Assembly (NCBI RefSeq): GCF_900129315.1 | Contig: NZ_FQUS01000002.1 | Location: 1-64,000 of the forward strand | Length of the DNA: 64,000 nucleotides | Direction: 5' to 3' | Origin: Fodinibius roseus | GTDB taxonomy: Bacteria > Bacteroidota > Rhodothermia > Balneolales > Balneolaceae | Shown: one piece after another, positions 7,836 to 16,165 of the stretch | Position numbering within the stretch: position 1 is the stretch's first letter | How the letters are laid out: each line of letters opens with the position of its first letter | Made by a program: the position numbers and the translations under genes | The notes under the pieces: model-generated | Told to the model about the DNA's origin: nothing | What the model saw: only the letters and a program-made list of their open reading frames with translations | The model's database searches: none

Positions 7836-9434
7836 ATGTCATTTAGCATTCTTATCCTGGATAATGTTGACCCGCTCGCCGAAAAAGTTTTTGAAGAGCG
7901 CGGTATTAAAGTAACACGTAATCACAACCTGAGCGGAGAAGAGCTGCATCGCGAAATAAAAAAATACGACGGTATCGTCGTTCGCAGTTCAACGACCGTC
8001 AGTCCTGAAATCCTCCAATCGGCTGAGAAGCTGAAAGTAGTGGGACGGGCCGGCGTAGGCGTCGACAATATTGATATCGAGGCTGCCACCGCCCGCGGCG
8101 TACTGGTGATGAATACCCCCGACGGCAATACGGTCTCTACCGCGGAGCATACCTGTGGGATGATTTTAGCTATCGCCCGGAATATTCCCCAGTCGGTGCA
8201 GAAAGTGAAAAGCGGCGGATGGGATCGAAAAAAGTATATGGGTACGGAAGTTCATAATAAGACCCTCGGCATTATTGGGTTGGGAAAAATAGGGGGCGAA
8301 GTGGCCAAACGGATGAAGAAGTTCGGCATGAATATAAAAGCATACGATCCGTTCGCCTCCGTGGAAAAAGCGGACAGCCTCAATGTAGAATTGCTGGAGC
8401 TGGATGAGCTGCTGGGCGTTGCCGATTTTCTGACCGTGCATACCCCGCTTACCGAAAAGACCAAAGGGCTGGTCTCTATGGATAATGCTGACAAGCTGAA
8501 GAAAGGGGTATTTTTGATAAACTGCGCCCGCGGCGGTATTTATAAAGAGGAAGATTTGCCCCGGCTGATTGATGAAGGATACGTAGCCGGTGTCGCCGTA
8601 GATGCCTATTCCACGGAGCCGCCCAACGCCGGGCTGTATGAAATACTGGAGCACCCCAACATTATCTGTACCCCGCATTTGGGAGCTTCCACCGAAGAGG
8701 CCCAGGAAAAAGTAGCCGAGCAGATTGCGTATCAGATGTCCGACGCCCTGGAGCAAAAAAGTTTTAAGGGAAGCCTGAACGGCAAGTCCATTTCACTGAC
8801 AACCAACAAAGAAGTACAGCCCTACCTGGAGCTGGCGCAAAGACTGGGAAGCGTGGCTATCCAGCTGGCTCCCGAGCACGCCAACGAGTTTTCGTTCGAA
8901 TACAGCGGAGCCTGTTCCAGGTTCTCCGACGTGCTGACCGATTCGATCCTGAAAGGGATCCTCTCGCATCACGTAAGCGAAGCCGTGAACCTGATTAATG
9001 CCCGTCACTATGCCGATGAGCGGGGCATGAAGATCAAGGAAACCAAGGCCGGCGAGACCAAAACGTTTAACGACCTGATCACCATCCGGCTGGGCGAAGG
9101 AGCTGAGTACCAGAACATTTCGGCCACTGTCTTCGGGGAGAATGACTATCGCATCGTAGAAATTGACGGCTACGGTATTGAGCTTCGCCTGGAAGGGGAT
9201 ATCGTAATGTACCAGAATGTGGATAAGCCGGGAATGCTGGCCGGTGTCAGCAGCACCATGGCCGAGCAGGGCATCAACATCGGTTCCCTGAGCCTTGGAA
9301 GAACCGGTAAAGGCTCTAATGCCATTACGGCGATTTCGGTGGATAAGCCGCTGGATGAGGAAGAGCTCGAGCCGATCATCGGCATTGACGGCGTTAACGC
9401 ATTGAAGTACATCAGCCTGACGAACGGAAAATAA
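7836..9434 (+). CDS. serA: D-3-phosphoglycerate dehydrogenase
   Basis: First step of serine synthesis, 3-phosphoglycerate to 3-phosphohydroxypyruvate with NAD+. The 532-aa protein has the long (type I) architecture: catalytic lobe, Rossmann domain with GLGKIGG (148-154), active-site R232 (ARGG), E261 (TEPP) and H281 (HLGAST), an intervening domain (about 310-450) and a C-terminal ACT domain (about 460-530) that in other members binds serine for feedback control. It starts 41 bp after engB and is probably in the same transcript. Confidence 0.96.
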   Translation: MSFSILILDNVDPLAEKVFEERGIKVTRNHNLSGEELHREIKKYDGIVVRSSTTVSPEILQSAEKLKVVGRAGVGVDNIDIEAATARGVLVMNTPDGNTVSTAEHTCGMILAIARNIPQSVQKVKSGGWDRKKYMGTEVHNKTLGIIGLGKIGGEVAKRMKKFGMNIKAYDPFASVEKADSLNVELLELDELLGVADFLTVHTPLTEKTKGLVSMDNADKLKKGVFLINCARGGIYKEEDLPRLIDEGYVAGVAVDAYSTEPPNAGLYEILEHPNIICTPHLGASTEEAQEKVAEQIAYQMSDALEQKSFKGSLNGKSISLTTNKEVQPYLELAQRLGSVAIQLAPEHANEFSFEYSGACSRFSDVLTDSILKGILSHHVSEAVNLINARHYADERGMKIKETKAGETKTFNDLITIRLGEGAEYQNISATVFGENDYRIVEIDGYGIELRLEGDIVMYQNVDKPGMLAGVSSTMAEQGINIGSLSLGRTGKGSNAITAISVDKPLDEEELEPIIGIDGVNALKYISLTNGK

Positions 9435-9546
9435 AGGAAAAATCCGGAATTCAGAATCCGGGATCCGGGGATGTGTGGCATTATATTAAGAATAATAGCT
9501 TTCCATATGACTACAGACGCCCGGCCACTCCAAGGTATATTATGAT

Positions 9547-9954
9547 ATGGATATGAAATATCTCGATCATATCGGCATAGCGGTGGCGGACCTCGAGGAG
9601 GCGATCGAGACCTATGAAAAGCTGCTTGGGGCGGAATGCTACAAGCGCGAGACGGTCGATCAGCAGCAGGTAGAGACCGCCTTTTTCCGTGCCGGAGAGT
9701 CCAAGGTAGAGCTTCTGGGAGCCACCGGCTCCGATTCGGTTATTGCCGGATATATTGCCAAAAAAGGCGAAGGCATGCACCATGTGGCTTTTGAAGTGGA
9801 GGATATCCGCGGCGAGATGGAGCGGCTGCGCGGGGAAGGCTTTAGCGTGCTCTCCGAAGAACCCAGCCGCGGGGCCGATAATAAACTGGTCGCTTTCGTG
9901 CATCCCAAAGACAATCACGGCGTGCTGGTGGAGCTGTGTGAGTCGCTTGATTGA
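9547..9954 (+). CDS. mce: methylmalonyl-CoA epimerase
   Basis: Interconverts (2R)- and (2S)-methylmalonyl-CoA in propionyl-CoA metabolism. The 135-aa VOC-fold protein has two beta-alpha-beta-beta-beta units. Metal-ligand candidates are H8 (LDHIGIAV), H78 or H79 (GMHHVAFEV) and E129 (VLVELCE). Length and motif spacing match the family. ATG 9547 and ATG 9553 are both possible; the latter gives MKYLDHIGIAV, closer to most homologues. It is 112 bp after serA, with the direct-repeat-like AATCCGGAATTC/AATCCGGGATCC text between them. Confidence 0.93.
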   Translation: MDMKYLDHIGIAVADLEEAIETYEKLLGAECYKRETVDQQQVETAFFRAGESKVELLGATGSDSVIAGYIAKKGEGMHHVAFEVEDIRGEMERLRGEGFSVLSEEPSRGADNKLVAFVHPKDNHGVLVELCESLD

Positions 9955-10036
9955 GGTAGAGGCCAAAAGGGGAAAAGGAAGCGGGGTCGGATGCGGCGAG
10001 TATTCCCTGAAGATTTCCTGACAGTCAGCGTAGGAG

Positions 10037-11878
10037 TTATCTCGTAAGTTTTAGTAACAGATCGAACTGAGCAGATATCAGCCGATCCGTACTGCCTTCT
10101 TCTTTTAGGCTAATATTGTGGAAGTATGCCCTGGCGGACCAACGATCGTTTGAAGTCTCTGTGATCATCCGCTCAGTCGGCAAATCGGTCGTTTGAGCAT
10201 TCTGAAATAGCCTTATGGCCAGGGTATCCACTCCAAGGTTGAGGGCCCTCTCTTGTTGTCCCTCCAGCGAAAGCAGAATATTCAGCGAATCTGGGGCTAT
10301 GCGGACCACCACCCTGTAATTGCCTGCCTGGAGGGTATCCGAGGGAGTGTCCGGCCGCAGGTGAATATCCCGCAACAGCCAGTCAAACTCATCGACTGCA
10401 AGGGAGCGGTTCGGCGTTGCTGAAAAATACCTGGCGGGGGTCACTCCCTCCCCCGGGCGGGGACTGAGCGTATATTCTATCCCCATCAGTTCAGCTATCT
10501 TTTGGGGACGCTCATGCCGGGCCAGCACCCGGGTGGAGTCGTTTTCCCCGACCGAAGTTGTTAACGAACTCAGATCCTGTTCAAACCACGGCTGAATACG
10601 CTCCAGTCCGTGGGTACTGTTAAGATAGTGAAGGATACTGCTGATCTCTCTCCGATCTTCAAAAGGGACAGCTTCCGAAGTTTGATGGATCGTACCCTCC
10701 TTCAGGAGGTTATGCTCCCGGGCAAAGTGCTGCAGGCGATTTACCTGGCTCCGTTCCGCTACCGAAAAGGCACCCCACGGGCCGAAAGAAATGAGAAAGG
10801 CCACCACAGCCAGCGATGCGGGGACAACCTTAATGTTTTCTGTTTTGCTGAGGATAAAGTAGCCGACAACGCCGGCGAGCCATAATCCCAATACCAGAAC
10901 AAAATACCGGTTGACCGTAATGCCGTATTCGTTAATGCGCACCCAGATGGCGAGCAGCAGCAGGATCACCAGCGGTATCAGGGCACGGAAATAGCTGCGT
11001 GAAAACCGTTTGATCCACCGGTTCTCCACCTGCTCCCGGATCGGATGCAACAACAAGAGTGCCAATATGCCCGCTACCGAAAAGCTTAGCACAAGGTAGG
11101 CCACCCAGCCTTCCGGCCAGGACCATTGGAGAATGATTTTACCCGTATAGAGGTAGAGGATGACCAGGTATACGATAACGAGCGGTAAAAGTATGTGCTG
11201 CGTAAAAACTTTCAGTCCTTTGGGATATGCATGCATGGCATCGAGCTGCTGCAGCGATGAAGGGATTCCGGCCAAAAAGAACCAGGTATTGAAAATACCG
11301 CCAATGAGCACGAACAGCTGCAGGTACAGATCTCCTTCTATATCCACCCCGAAAAGCACATCGATGGAGCCGAGGGCGACGGCAAGTCCGACAAAGAGCA
11401 CGCCCGAAAAGAGAACGGCGGTTAAAATCCGCAGGAACAGCGTTTTATTATACTGCCAGAAACCATTCATATTTCCTTTACCCCAAAAAGGAGCAATAGC
11501 GACCACCAGATGCAGAGCTATAAAATAGAGGATATACCGGAGCAGGGGTTCGGATGGAGCCCCATCGAGGGCAGCGGGGAGCAGGAAGTAATAGATAAGA
11601 AGCACGGCCGCCCCCGCAGTGCTGGCTATCATTACTGTTGTCCCGCCCCACCTGTGCTGTTCTCCGACCAGCGGAAGGGCGGTAAACAACGGGATACCCA
11701 GCACCAGAACAAAGAGGACGTTATACAAAAAACTCACTCCCTCGAGCTGCTGGTGAGGCAAGGCGATTAGATACACCGCAAGAAGAGCCGCTGAGATGGC
11801 CGAAGCGATAGCAAACGGAAAGCGGCTAAGCGTGGAAAAAGACTGTTTTACAATATGTTCCAGCGAAGGAAATTTCAT
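10037..11878 (-). CDS. DUF4153 multi-pass membrane protein
   Basis: A 613-aa inner-membrane protein. The first 380 residues carry about ten to twelve hydrophobic helices, with short polar loops; the last 230 residues are soluble and probably extracytoplasmic. The arrangement and sequence style match DUF4153 proteins, whose biochemical role is not established. It is transcribed toward mce (convergent). The ATG at 11878 gives a normal N-terminus, with the first helix at about 20-40. Confidence 0.75.
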   Translation of the reverse strand: MKFPSLEHIVKQSFSTLSRFPFAIASAISAALLAVYLIALPHQQLEGVSFLYNVLFVLVLGIPLFTALPLVGEQHRWGGTTVMIASTAGAAVLLIYYFLLPAALDGAPSEPLLRYILYFIALHLVVAIAPFWGKGNMNGFWQYNKTLFLRILTAVLFSGVLFVGLAVALGSIDVLFGVDIEGDLYLQLFVLIGGIFNTWFFLAGIPSSLQQLDAMHAYPKGLKVFTQHILLPLVIVYLVILYLYTGKIILQWSWPEGWVAYLVLSFSVAGILALLLLHPIREQVENRWIKRFSRSYFRALIPLVILLLLAIWVRINEYGITVNRYFVLVLGLWLAGVVGYFILSKTENIKVVPASLAVVAFLISFGPWGAFSVAERSQVNRLQHFAREHNLLKEGTIHQTSEAVPFEDRREISSILHYLNSTHGLERIQPWFEQDLSSLTTSVGENDSTRVLARHERPQKIAELMGIEYTLSPRPGEGVTPARYFSATPNRSLAVDEFDWLLRDIHLRPDTPSDTLQAGNYRVVVRIAPDSLNILLSLEGQQERALNLGVDTLAIRLFQNAQTTDLPTERMITETSNDRWSARAYFHNISLKEEGSTDRLISAQFDLLLKLTR

Positions 11879-12135
11879 GGGTCGGGGAATTAGGTCACCT
11901 GACTATCAATCGGACGGCCCGGTAATGGCGCAGGCCGCCCTGCATGTTAAGCAACAATATCAGATAAGCAGACAAAAATAACAATCGGTAGTTTGAAGTT
12001 GAGTTTTGTGGCGAATGATGATATCTTTGGTCTCACTAATTCGGAACTCTATCAGACCAGGGGGGCGAGGTCTCCGAACTTTAGCGACGGGGAATTTCGC
12101 AGAGTTGCGATTTAGTGCTTGTGATTGATGTATTT
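11879..12135. other. intergenic region before tRNA-Pro
   Basis: 257 bp between the DUF4153 start and the tRNA. I see no gene or strong hairpin. It should contain the DUF4153 promoter (minus strand) and the tRNA promoter, with an AT-rich stretch around 11960-12040. Confidence 0.4.
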
Positions 12136-12212
12136 CGGGACGTGGCGCAGTCCGGTAGCGCACACGACTGGGGGTCGTGGGGTCGCAGGTTCAAATCCTG
12201 TCGTCCCGACCA
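12136..12212 (+). tRNA. tRNA-Pro (anticodon GGG)
   Basis: 77 bases fold as a full cloverleaf: acceptor CGGGACG/CGTCCCG (12136-12142, 12202-12208), D arm GCGC-type, anticodon stem CACGA/TCGTG around loop CTGGGGG giving anticodon GGG, a short variable loop and T arm GCAGG/CCTGT with loop TTCAAAT. A discriminator A (12209) and an encoded CCA (12210-12212) follow. GGG reads CCC and CCU codons. The 3' end is also an apparent integration target (see the copy at 13662). Confidence 0.97.
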
Positions 12213-12214
12213 CG
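12188..12214 (+). repeat. tRNA-Pro 3' end, left member of a direct repeat (attL-like)
   Basis: 27 bases spanning the T arm, acceptor strand and CCA of tRNA-Pro plus two more bases. The same 27 bases occur at 13662-13688 with one mismatch (C12192 against T13666). Duplicated tRNA 3' ends bracketing foreign DNA are the normal footprint of tyrosine-recombinase integration. Confidence 0.8.
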
Positions 12215-12217
12215 AAA

Positions 12218-12254
12218 AAGCCCTGTAATGGCAGTATAAGCCGTTACAGGGCTT
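12218..12254 (+). terminator. terminator after tRNA-Pro
   Basis: AAGCCCTGTAA and TTACAGGGCTT form an 11-bp stem starting six bases after the CCA, with a further GG/CC pair toward the loop, followed by TTATTATTTTT. It is a strong Rho-independent signal for the tRNA transcript. Confidence 0.85.
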
Positions 12255-12298
12255 TATTATTTTTAAGATATTTTGAGGCAGGGCAGGCTGATCTGATT

Positions 12299-12324
12299 GC
12301 TGATGTTCCGAAGCCATGCTTCGG
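12299..12324 (+). repeat. 26-base hairpin repeat, copy 1
   Basis: GCTGATGTTCCGAAGCCATG followed by CTTCGG; the last 17 bases form a 7-bp stem CCGAAGC/GCTTCGG. An almost identical copy (25 of 26 bases) lies in the same orientation at 13636-13661. Both are inside the tRNA-bounded segment, near its two ends. Confidence 0.7.
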
Positions 12325-12631
12325 CTAATTTCTCCTTCATTCCATAATCCAATGAGAGGTATATCAAGCGGTATCTCAATTGTTAGGCCAAAGCTAACTG
12401 GCCAAGTATGGGGAAATATCCAATTATCGACACCTTATCCAAACCTGCTGTTGTGGGTATAGCTACAAAATAGGGGTACTCCATTGGGAAAGGGAATCAC
12501 TGAATAGCTATCGCAATTTTTATTTTTTGGGATATTTCTACTTCCCTTATAGGCAAATTTTTTTAACTATGAGTCCTTGGAAAAGCTGGTTATTTTCTGG
12601 CCGGCACAGTTTCCGTAATAGATCTAATAAT

Positions 12632-12724
12632 AAGCTCTTAAATGGATACGTGGCTTGTCTACATGATACGCTGCAAGACGATAGTCTGTATACTGGAAGC
12701 ACGAATCATGTGATACGGCGCTGG
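12632..12724 (+). pseudogene. remnant of a GIY-YIG nuclease
   Basis: The translated stretch GYVACLHDTLQDDSLYTGST followed by NHVIRR fits the start of small GIY-YIG proteins (YVYxLxSxxDxSLYxGxT..xxRR). The upstream residues are not family-like, and after RRWDFIYN the frame runs into a hydrophobic stretch and then antisense to ferritin, so the conserved helix and the catalytic glutamate further on are missing. The family includes free-standing nucleases carried by mobile DNA. Decay is inferred; the similarity is by eye. Confidence 0.5.
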
Positions 12725-12737
12725 GATTTCATTTATA

Positions 12738-12769
12738 ACCAACTAATAATATTCTTGTTATTAGTTGGT
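12738..12769 (-). terminator. hairpin just after ferritin, possible terminator
   Basis: A perfect 12-bp inverted repeat, ACCAACTAATAA (12738-12749) and TTATTAGTTGGT (12758-12769), with an 8-base loop, lying 7 bases beyond the ferritin stop. On the ferritin strand it is followed by TATAAAT rather than a clean T tract, so termination is plausible but not certain. Confidence 0.45.
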
Positions 12770-12776
12770 CTTCTCT

Positions 12777-13289
12777 TTATTCTGTTTCTTTTCCACCTTG
12801 GCTTTGTCTTTCACCCATCTCGCGATCCAGAAGGTACAGTCCAGAGCCGTCTTCTCCAACTAATTTTAGTTTGTCAATAATATCTTGCACCATCTCTTCT
12901 TCCTCTACCTGTTCATCAATAAACCAAAGTAACAAACTTTCGAGCGGATAATCGCCTTCCTCCCTGGCAAGATTATACATCTTGTGAATACGTTTCGTGA
13001 TATGCTGCTCCTGTTTAAGAGCCAATTCGAACGCTTTTCGCGGAGAATCAAACTGCACTTTTGGTTTTTCAATATCTTGCAATATTGGTCGACCGTTTCT
13101 TTGAATCAAGTGATTATAGAATTTCATGCCATGTTCTATTTCCTCTTGCCACTGGGCTTTCAGCCAGCTTGCAAAGCCACCAAGGTTTTTCTCTTCAAAC
13201 CACGCCGATATTGCCAAGTAAGCGTACGCGGACTGAAATTCTTCTTGAATCTGATTGTTTATTTCTTCTTCTATGTTTTGCTTAATCAT
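12777..13289 (-). CDS. ftnA: non-heme ferritin
   Basis: Iron storage protein that oxidises Fe(II) and stores Fe(III) in a 24-mer cage in the cytoplasm. The 170-aa chain keeps the ferroxidase residues at the same numbers as E. coli FtnA: E17, Y24, E49, E50, H53, E94, Q127 and E130. The four-helix bundle covers about 5-145 and the last 12 residues form a polar tail. It sits between the two tRNA-Pro 3' copies together with AT-rich non-coding DNA, so it may be cargo of a small integrated element. The upstream region has two adjacent hairpins (13365-13414). No obvious Fur box or TTAGA-N5-TCTAA site precedes it. Confidence 0.95.
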   Translation of the reverse strand: MIKQNIEEEINNQIQEEFQSAYAYLAISAWFEEKNLGGFASWLKAQWQEEIEHGMKFYNHLIQRNGRPILQDIEKPKVQFDSPRKAFELALKQEQHITKRIHKMYNLAREEGDYPLESLLLWFIDEQVEEEEMVQDIIDKLKLVGEDGSGLYLLDREMGERQSQGGKETE

Positions 13290-13364
13290 AGTATCAAATA
13301 TTCAATTTTAATTATTGACTGATTTTTTATCTATTATAAATATACCATTTTGCTGCTATATTAT

Positions 13365-13414
13365 CCTATATATACTTACTATTAAGTATATATAGGGCCT
13401 TTATTGAAAAGGCC
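13365..13414. repeat. two abutting perfect hairpins upstream of ferritin
   Basis: The first is a 14-bp perfect inverted repeat, CCTATATATACTTA (13365-13378) and TAAGTATATATAGG (13383-13396), with loop CTAT. The second begins at its last base: GGCCTTT (13396-13402) with AAAGGCC (13408-13414) and a 5-base loop. They lie about 75 bp upstream of the ferritin start. Role unknown: operator, terminator or element end. Confidence 0.6.
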
Positions 13415-13635
13415 GTATGGAATCTCAGGCACTTAAAAATTCCTACTTACACTTCCAAAAGTCCAGCAACCGAGCCTACCTTTAAACCGACAGGACTCGC
13501 TATCTCCTTGCCTACTTTTCATTAATTAGTTAACCTATCACTTTCAACTAATTCAACATTAAGGGCCTGTTGGAAACTTGTTTTAAGTTTATTCGGGTAG
13601 CTTTATGGAGTGTTGAAAAAGCTATAAACCCGAGC

Positions 13636-13661
13636 GCTGATGTTCCGAAGCCGTGCTTCGG
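13636..13661 (+). repeat. 26-base hairpin repeat, copy 2
   Basis: Same sequence as 12299-12324 except G for A at 13653. Here the hairpin directly abuts the tRNA-Pro 3' copy, and a larger imperfect stem can form between TAAACCCGAGC (13625-13635) and GCTTCGGGGTTTA (13654-13666). Confidence 0.7.
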
Positions 13662-13688
13662 GGTTTAAATCCTGTCGTCCCGACCACG
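13662..13688 (+). repeat. tRNA-Pro 3' end duplicate (attR-like)
   Basis: 26 of 27 bases match tRNA-Pro positions 12188-12214, including the CCA and two more bases. No tRNA 5' half precedes it; a hairpin repeat does. A weak hairpin with a T7 tract follows (GGCTTCAAG to GTTTGAGC, 13695-13733), the counterpart of the terminator behind the intact tRNA. The two copies are 1,474 bp apart. Confidence 0.8.
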
Positions 13689-14159
13689 TAAAAAGGCTTC
13701 AAGACGCTGTAAAGCAGGTTTGAGCTTTTTTTGTTTTGTAGCTATAGTCGCTGCTTCTTATTTCAGTGTAAGTTGCTCCAGCTATTTTCTTTTTTCTACA
13801 ATTATTGCATATTGGTAAAAAGATATACTCGTAAGACGTGTGCGAATGGGATCCGTTACCAATATAACCTGAAGACATTTGTGAAAGTATTTGGGCCGGT
13901 TATACCAGGTAATATGGCTTGAAATCGTTTGGGCACTCGGCCGGAGAGGACTACCGCCGCCGGCCGCAAGCCGCAAAGACATCGAGGCAGTTTTCTCTAA
14001 GTAGAGCATTATCGAAGTAAATGCCTACACCGCTCAATCAACGCTACCACCGCGGTTAAAAAACATAAAAACCTGCCCTTTTACCAGCTTCACAATGAGG
14101 TTCACCGGTAGTTAAATCGCTTAAAGCTCTCGACCCTTATACAGCTAAATAATGCATTT
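13689..14159. other. non-coding stretch right of the tRNA-bounded segment
   Basis: About 470 bp without a gene I can support. A terminator-like T tract occurs at about 13727-13735 and a GC-rich patch (GGACTACCGCCGCCGGCCGC) at 13948-13967. The frame ending TAG at 14113-14115 reads LPFYQLHNEVHR and might be the tail of a lost gene, but I cannot assign it. Confidence 0.35.
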
Positions 14160-14750
14160 ATGGTACAATTAGATAGAATATTGTTTCTGCTATTTATCTT
14201 TACACTACCCATGGTTGTGATGGCACAACATCCTTTACCCCTTACTATGGATATCGAAAATAATGAGAGGGATTTAAATTTCGAGAGTTCGAATGCATAT
14301 AATACCAATGACCCGAACAATAAAAACAGTTTTTGGATCAATGCCGGTATAGGGGTAGGGACGCCTGGTATTGCCGGCATTGCCAGTGCATCCTACCAGT
14401 TTTTGGGTTCAAATTTATTGTCATTACGCGGAGCCATAACGGGAGAACTTTTTGGTGATGAATTATGGGATATTGGCCTGCTTTATGGAAGGGCAACGAC
14501 AGCACAAGATTACCATGCCTCCATTTCAGCTGGATTGGCTGTCATGGGGGGAAGCCGATCCAGTGGCGGATTGTTTTCAGATACCCCTCGTGAAGAGGTT
14601 TCTCGTCAAGTTGGTTTTCCAATTGGGGGACAACTATTCTGGCTTCCTTCAAGATTCATTGGTCTTGGCCTGTCTGGTTTTGCAAACCTTAACGGAGAAA
14701 GATCCTTTGCCGGGCTTGCGTTCTCCCTTCAAATTGGTAAATTAAAATAG
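14160..14750 (+). CDS. exported hypothetical protein, probable small outer-membrane barrel
   Basis: I do not recognise a family. The 196-aa product starts with a signal peptide (cleavage after VVMAQ near 23), then a polar segment to about 55, then alternating glycine/aromatic strands (FWINAGIGVGTPG, YQFLGSNLLSLRGAITGEL, LFWLPSRFIGLGLSGFANL, AGLAFSLQIGKLK). A C-terminal strand like this is typical of beta-barrel proteins. The long AT-rich gap upstream leaves room for its own promoter. Confidence 0.65.
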   Translation: MVQLDRILFLLFIFTLPMVVMAQHPLPLTMDIENNERDLNFESSNAYNTNDPNNKNSFWINAGIGVGTPGIAGIASASYQFLGSNLLSLRGAITGELFGDELWDIGLLYGRATTAQDYHASISAGLAVMGGSRSSGGLFSDTPREEVSRQVGFPIGGQLFWLPSRFIGLGLSGFANLNGERSFAGLAFSLQIGKLK

Positions 14751-15047
14751 CGTTATCAACTACCACTTTCGCCTAAAAAAGTTTTGTTAAAAAACAACTT
14801 TGGAAACAGTTGAGATTTAATTTGGCATGTTTGTAGCAAAGAAGAATATATATGGAATTATGGACGGGCTTCAATAATAATGCTATTGGAGCGCTTGTAT
14901 CATAAAAACATTCAAAAACCAACAGATCTTCGAATGACTCTTGAATCGCGGTCCGAATCATCTGAAAAGTCTTTTGCTATATCTTCTTTGGTAAAGGAGG
15001 AGCGGAAAGGATTATTGCTCATTTAACATAGAAATCTATTTAAGCTT

Positions 15048-15284
15048 ATGGCTGATCAACCTGACAGAAATGACCCCTGCCACTGCGGGAGCGGGAAAAA
15101 ATATAAGAACTGCTGCCTTGACAAAAACGATTCCCCGCTAAAATCAAATCTGCAGATAGCGGGACTTGCAGTCGCGGTTATTATCGGTCTTTTGATTCTG
15201 GGAATGACGCTGTTCGGCGGTGAGGATACACCCGATTGCCCGCCTGGTTCAAACTGGTCAGTGACGCACCAGCACTGCCATTAA
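15048..15284 (+). CDS. SEC-C motif protein with a membrane helix
   Basis: A 78-aa protein beginning with the zinc-binding SEC-C motif [15 protein letters not shown] (9-23; C11, C13, C22, C23), as found at the SecA C-terminus. It continues with one transmembrane helix (about 37-56) and a short tail containing two more Cys and two His residues ([16 protein letters not shown]). A SEC-C finger tethered to a membrane anchor is unusual. It may dock SecB, ribosomes or other partners at the membrane (inference). The short length and good ATG context make it credible. Confidence 0.7.
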   Translation: MADQPDRNDPCHCGSGKKYKNCCLDKNDSPLKSNLQIAGLAVAVIIGLLILGMTLFGGEDTPDCPPGSNWSVTHQHCH

Positions 15285-15371
15285 ATCCATCCATTCACCC
15301 CGGATTATAAATCAGCTGTTACAATTTTATATATTGGTAGCAGAGATATTCAGAATAACCGCACAGCCGTT

Positions 15372-16061
15372 ATGAGCAAGCGCCGCCGACATGTTCCCTT
15401 TGATCCCTACTATTTTGAGAAGCAGAAAGAGGAGGGGAAAAGGTTGTCCATGCAGGATACCTTCAGCGAAATACATCACAAGAATCATTGGAAAGGGGAG
15501 GAATCCCTGTCCGGCGGTGGGTCGAGTCGCGATCAAACAGACATTCTTATTAAGAGGTTACCCAAAATTCTTCGGGAATTCAATATTGACTCGATGCTCG
15601 ATCTGCCGTGTGGCGACTTCAGCTGGATGAAGCATCTGGATTTACCACCCGAAACATCCTATATAGGGGCGGATATCGTGGCGGAGCTTATTGCTGACAA
15701 TAAGAAGAAATATGCCGGTGGCCAGCGCCGGTTTACCACGCTGGATATTACCTCGGACCCCCTGCCTGAAGTGGACCTCTTGTTCTGCCGCGATTGCCTG
15801 GTCCATCTTTCGTTTGCCGATATCCGCCAGGCTTTGGCCAATATCCGGTCCCACGAGATTCCCTATCTGTTTACCACTACTTTTCCTCTCTGTAAAACAA
15901 ATGAGGATATCACGACCGGCGACTGGCGTCCGCTGAACCTGGAGGCCGAACCCTTTGATCTGCCGGAACCCACCCTCATAATCAGCGAGGAGTGTACGGA
16001 AGGAGAGGGGCGATACCGGGATAAAAGCATGGCACTGTGGGAGACGTCAAGCATTTTTTGA
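15372..16061 (+). CDS. class I SAM-dependent methyltransferase
   Basis: 229 aa with a Rossmann methyltransferase core: motif I MLDLPCGDFSWM (75-86), an acidic residue after beta-2 (GADIV, D101), and the motif IV region LLFCRDCLVHLSF (136-148). The N-terminal 55 residues are basic and helical. The CRDCLVHL pattern resembles a family of uncharacterised methyltransferases rather than known RNA or protein enzymes, so the substrate is open. It is 87 bp from the SEC-C gene on the same strand. Confidence 0.8.
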   Translation: MSKRRRHVPFDPYYFEKQKEEGKRLSMQDTFSEIHHKNHWKGEESLSGGGSSRDQTDILIKRLPKILREFNIDSMLDLPCGDFSWMKHLDLPPETSYIGADIVAELIADNKKKYAGGQRRFTTLDITSDPLPEVDLLFCRDCLVHLSFADIRQALANIRSHEIPYLFTTTFPLCKTNEDITTGDWRPLNLEAEPFDLPEPTLIISEECTEGEGRYRDKSMALWETSSIF

Positions 16062-16165
16062 AGCTTCCAAAAATGGAAAGGGAGAGAGAAAAAAAGCGTG
16101 TTCTATTGATGTTAGTCCTTTTAACGGTCCTTTAACCGTATAAGTATATCAGGATATAACGTTAT

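Noticed and set aside
13998-14115. Reading frame ending LPFYQLHNEVHR
   Set aside because: Looks like a protein tail, perhaps of a lost transposase, but no family could be recognised and no start exists.
14773-14961. 62-codon minus-strand open frame
   Set aside because: AT-rich, no ribosome site, Cys/Phe-rich product of the kind expected from non-coding DNA.
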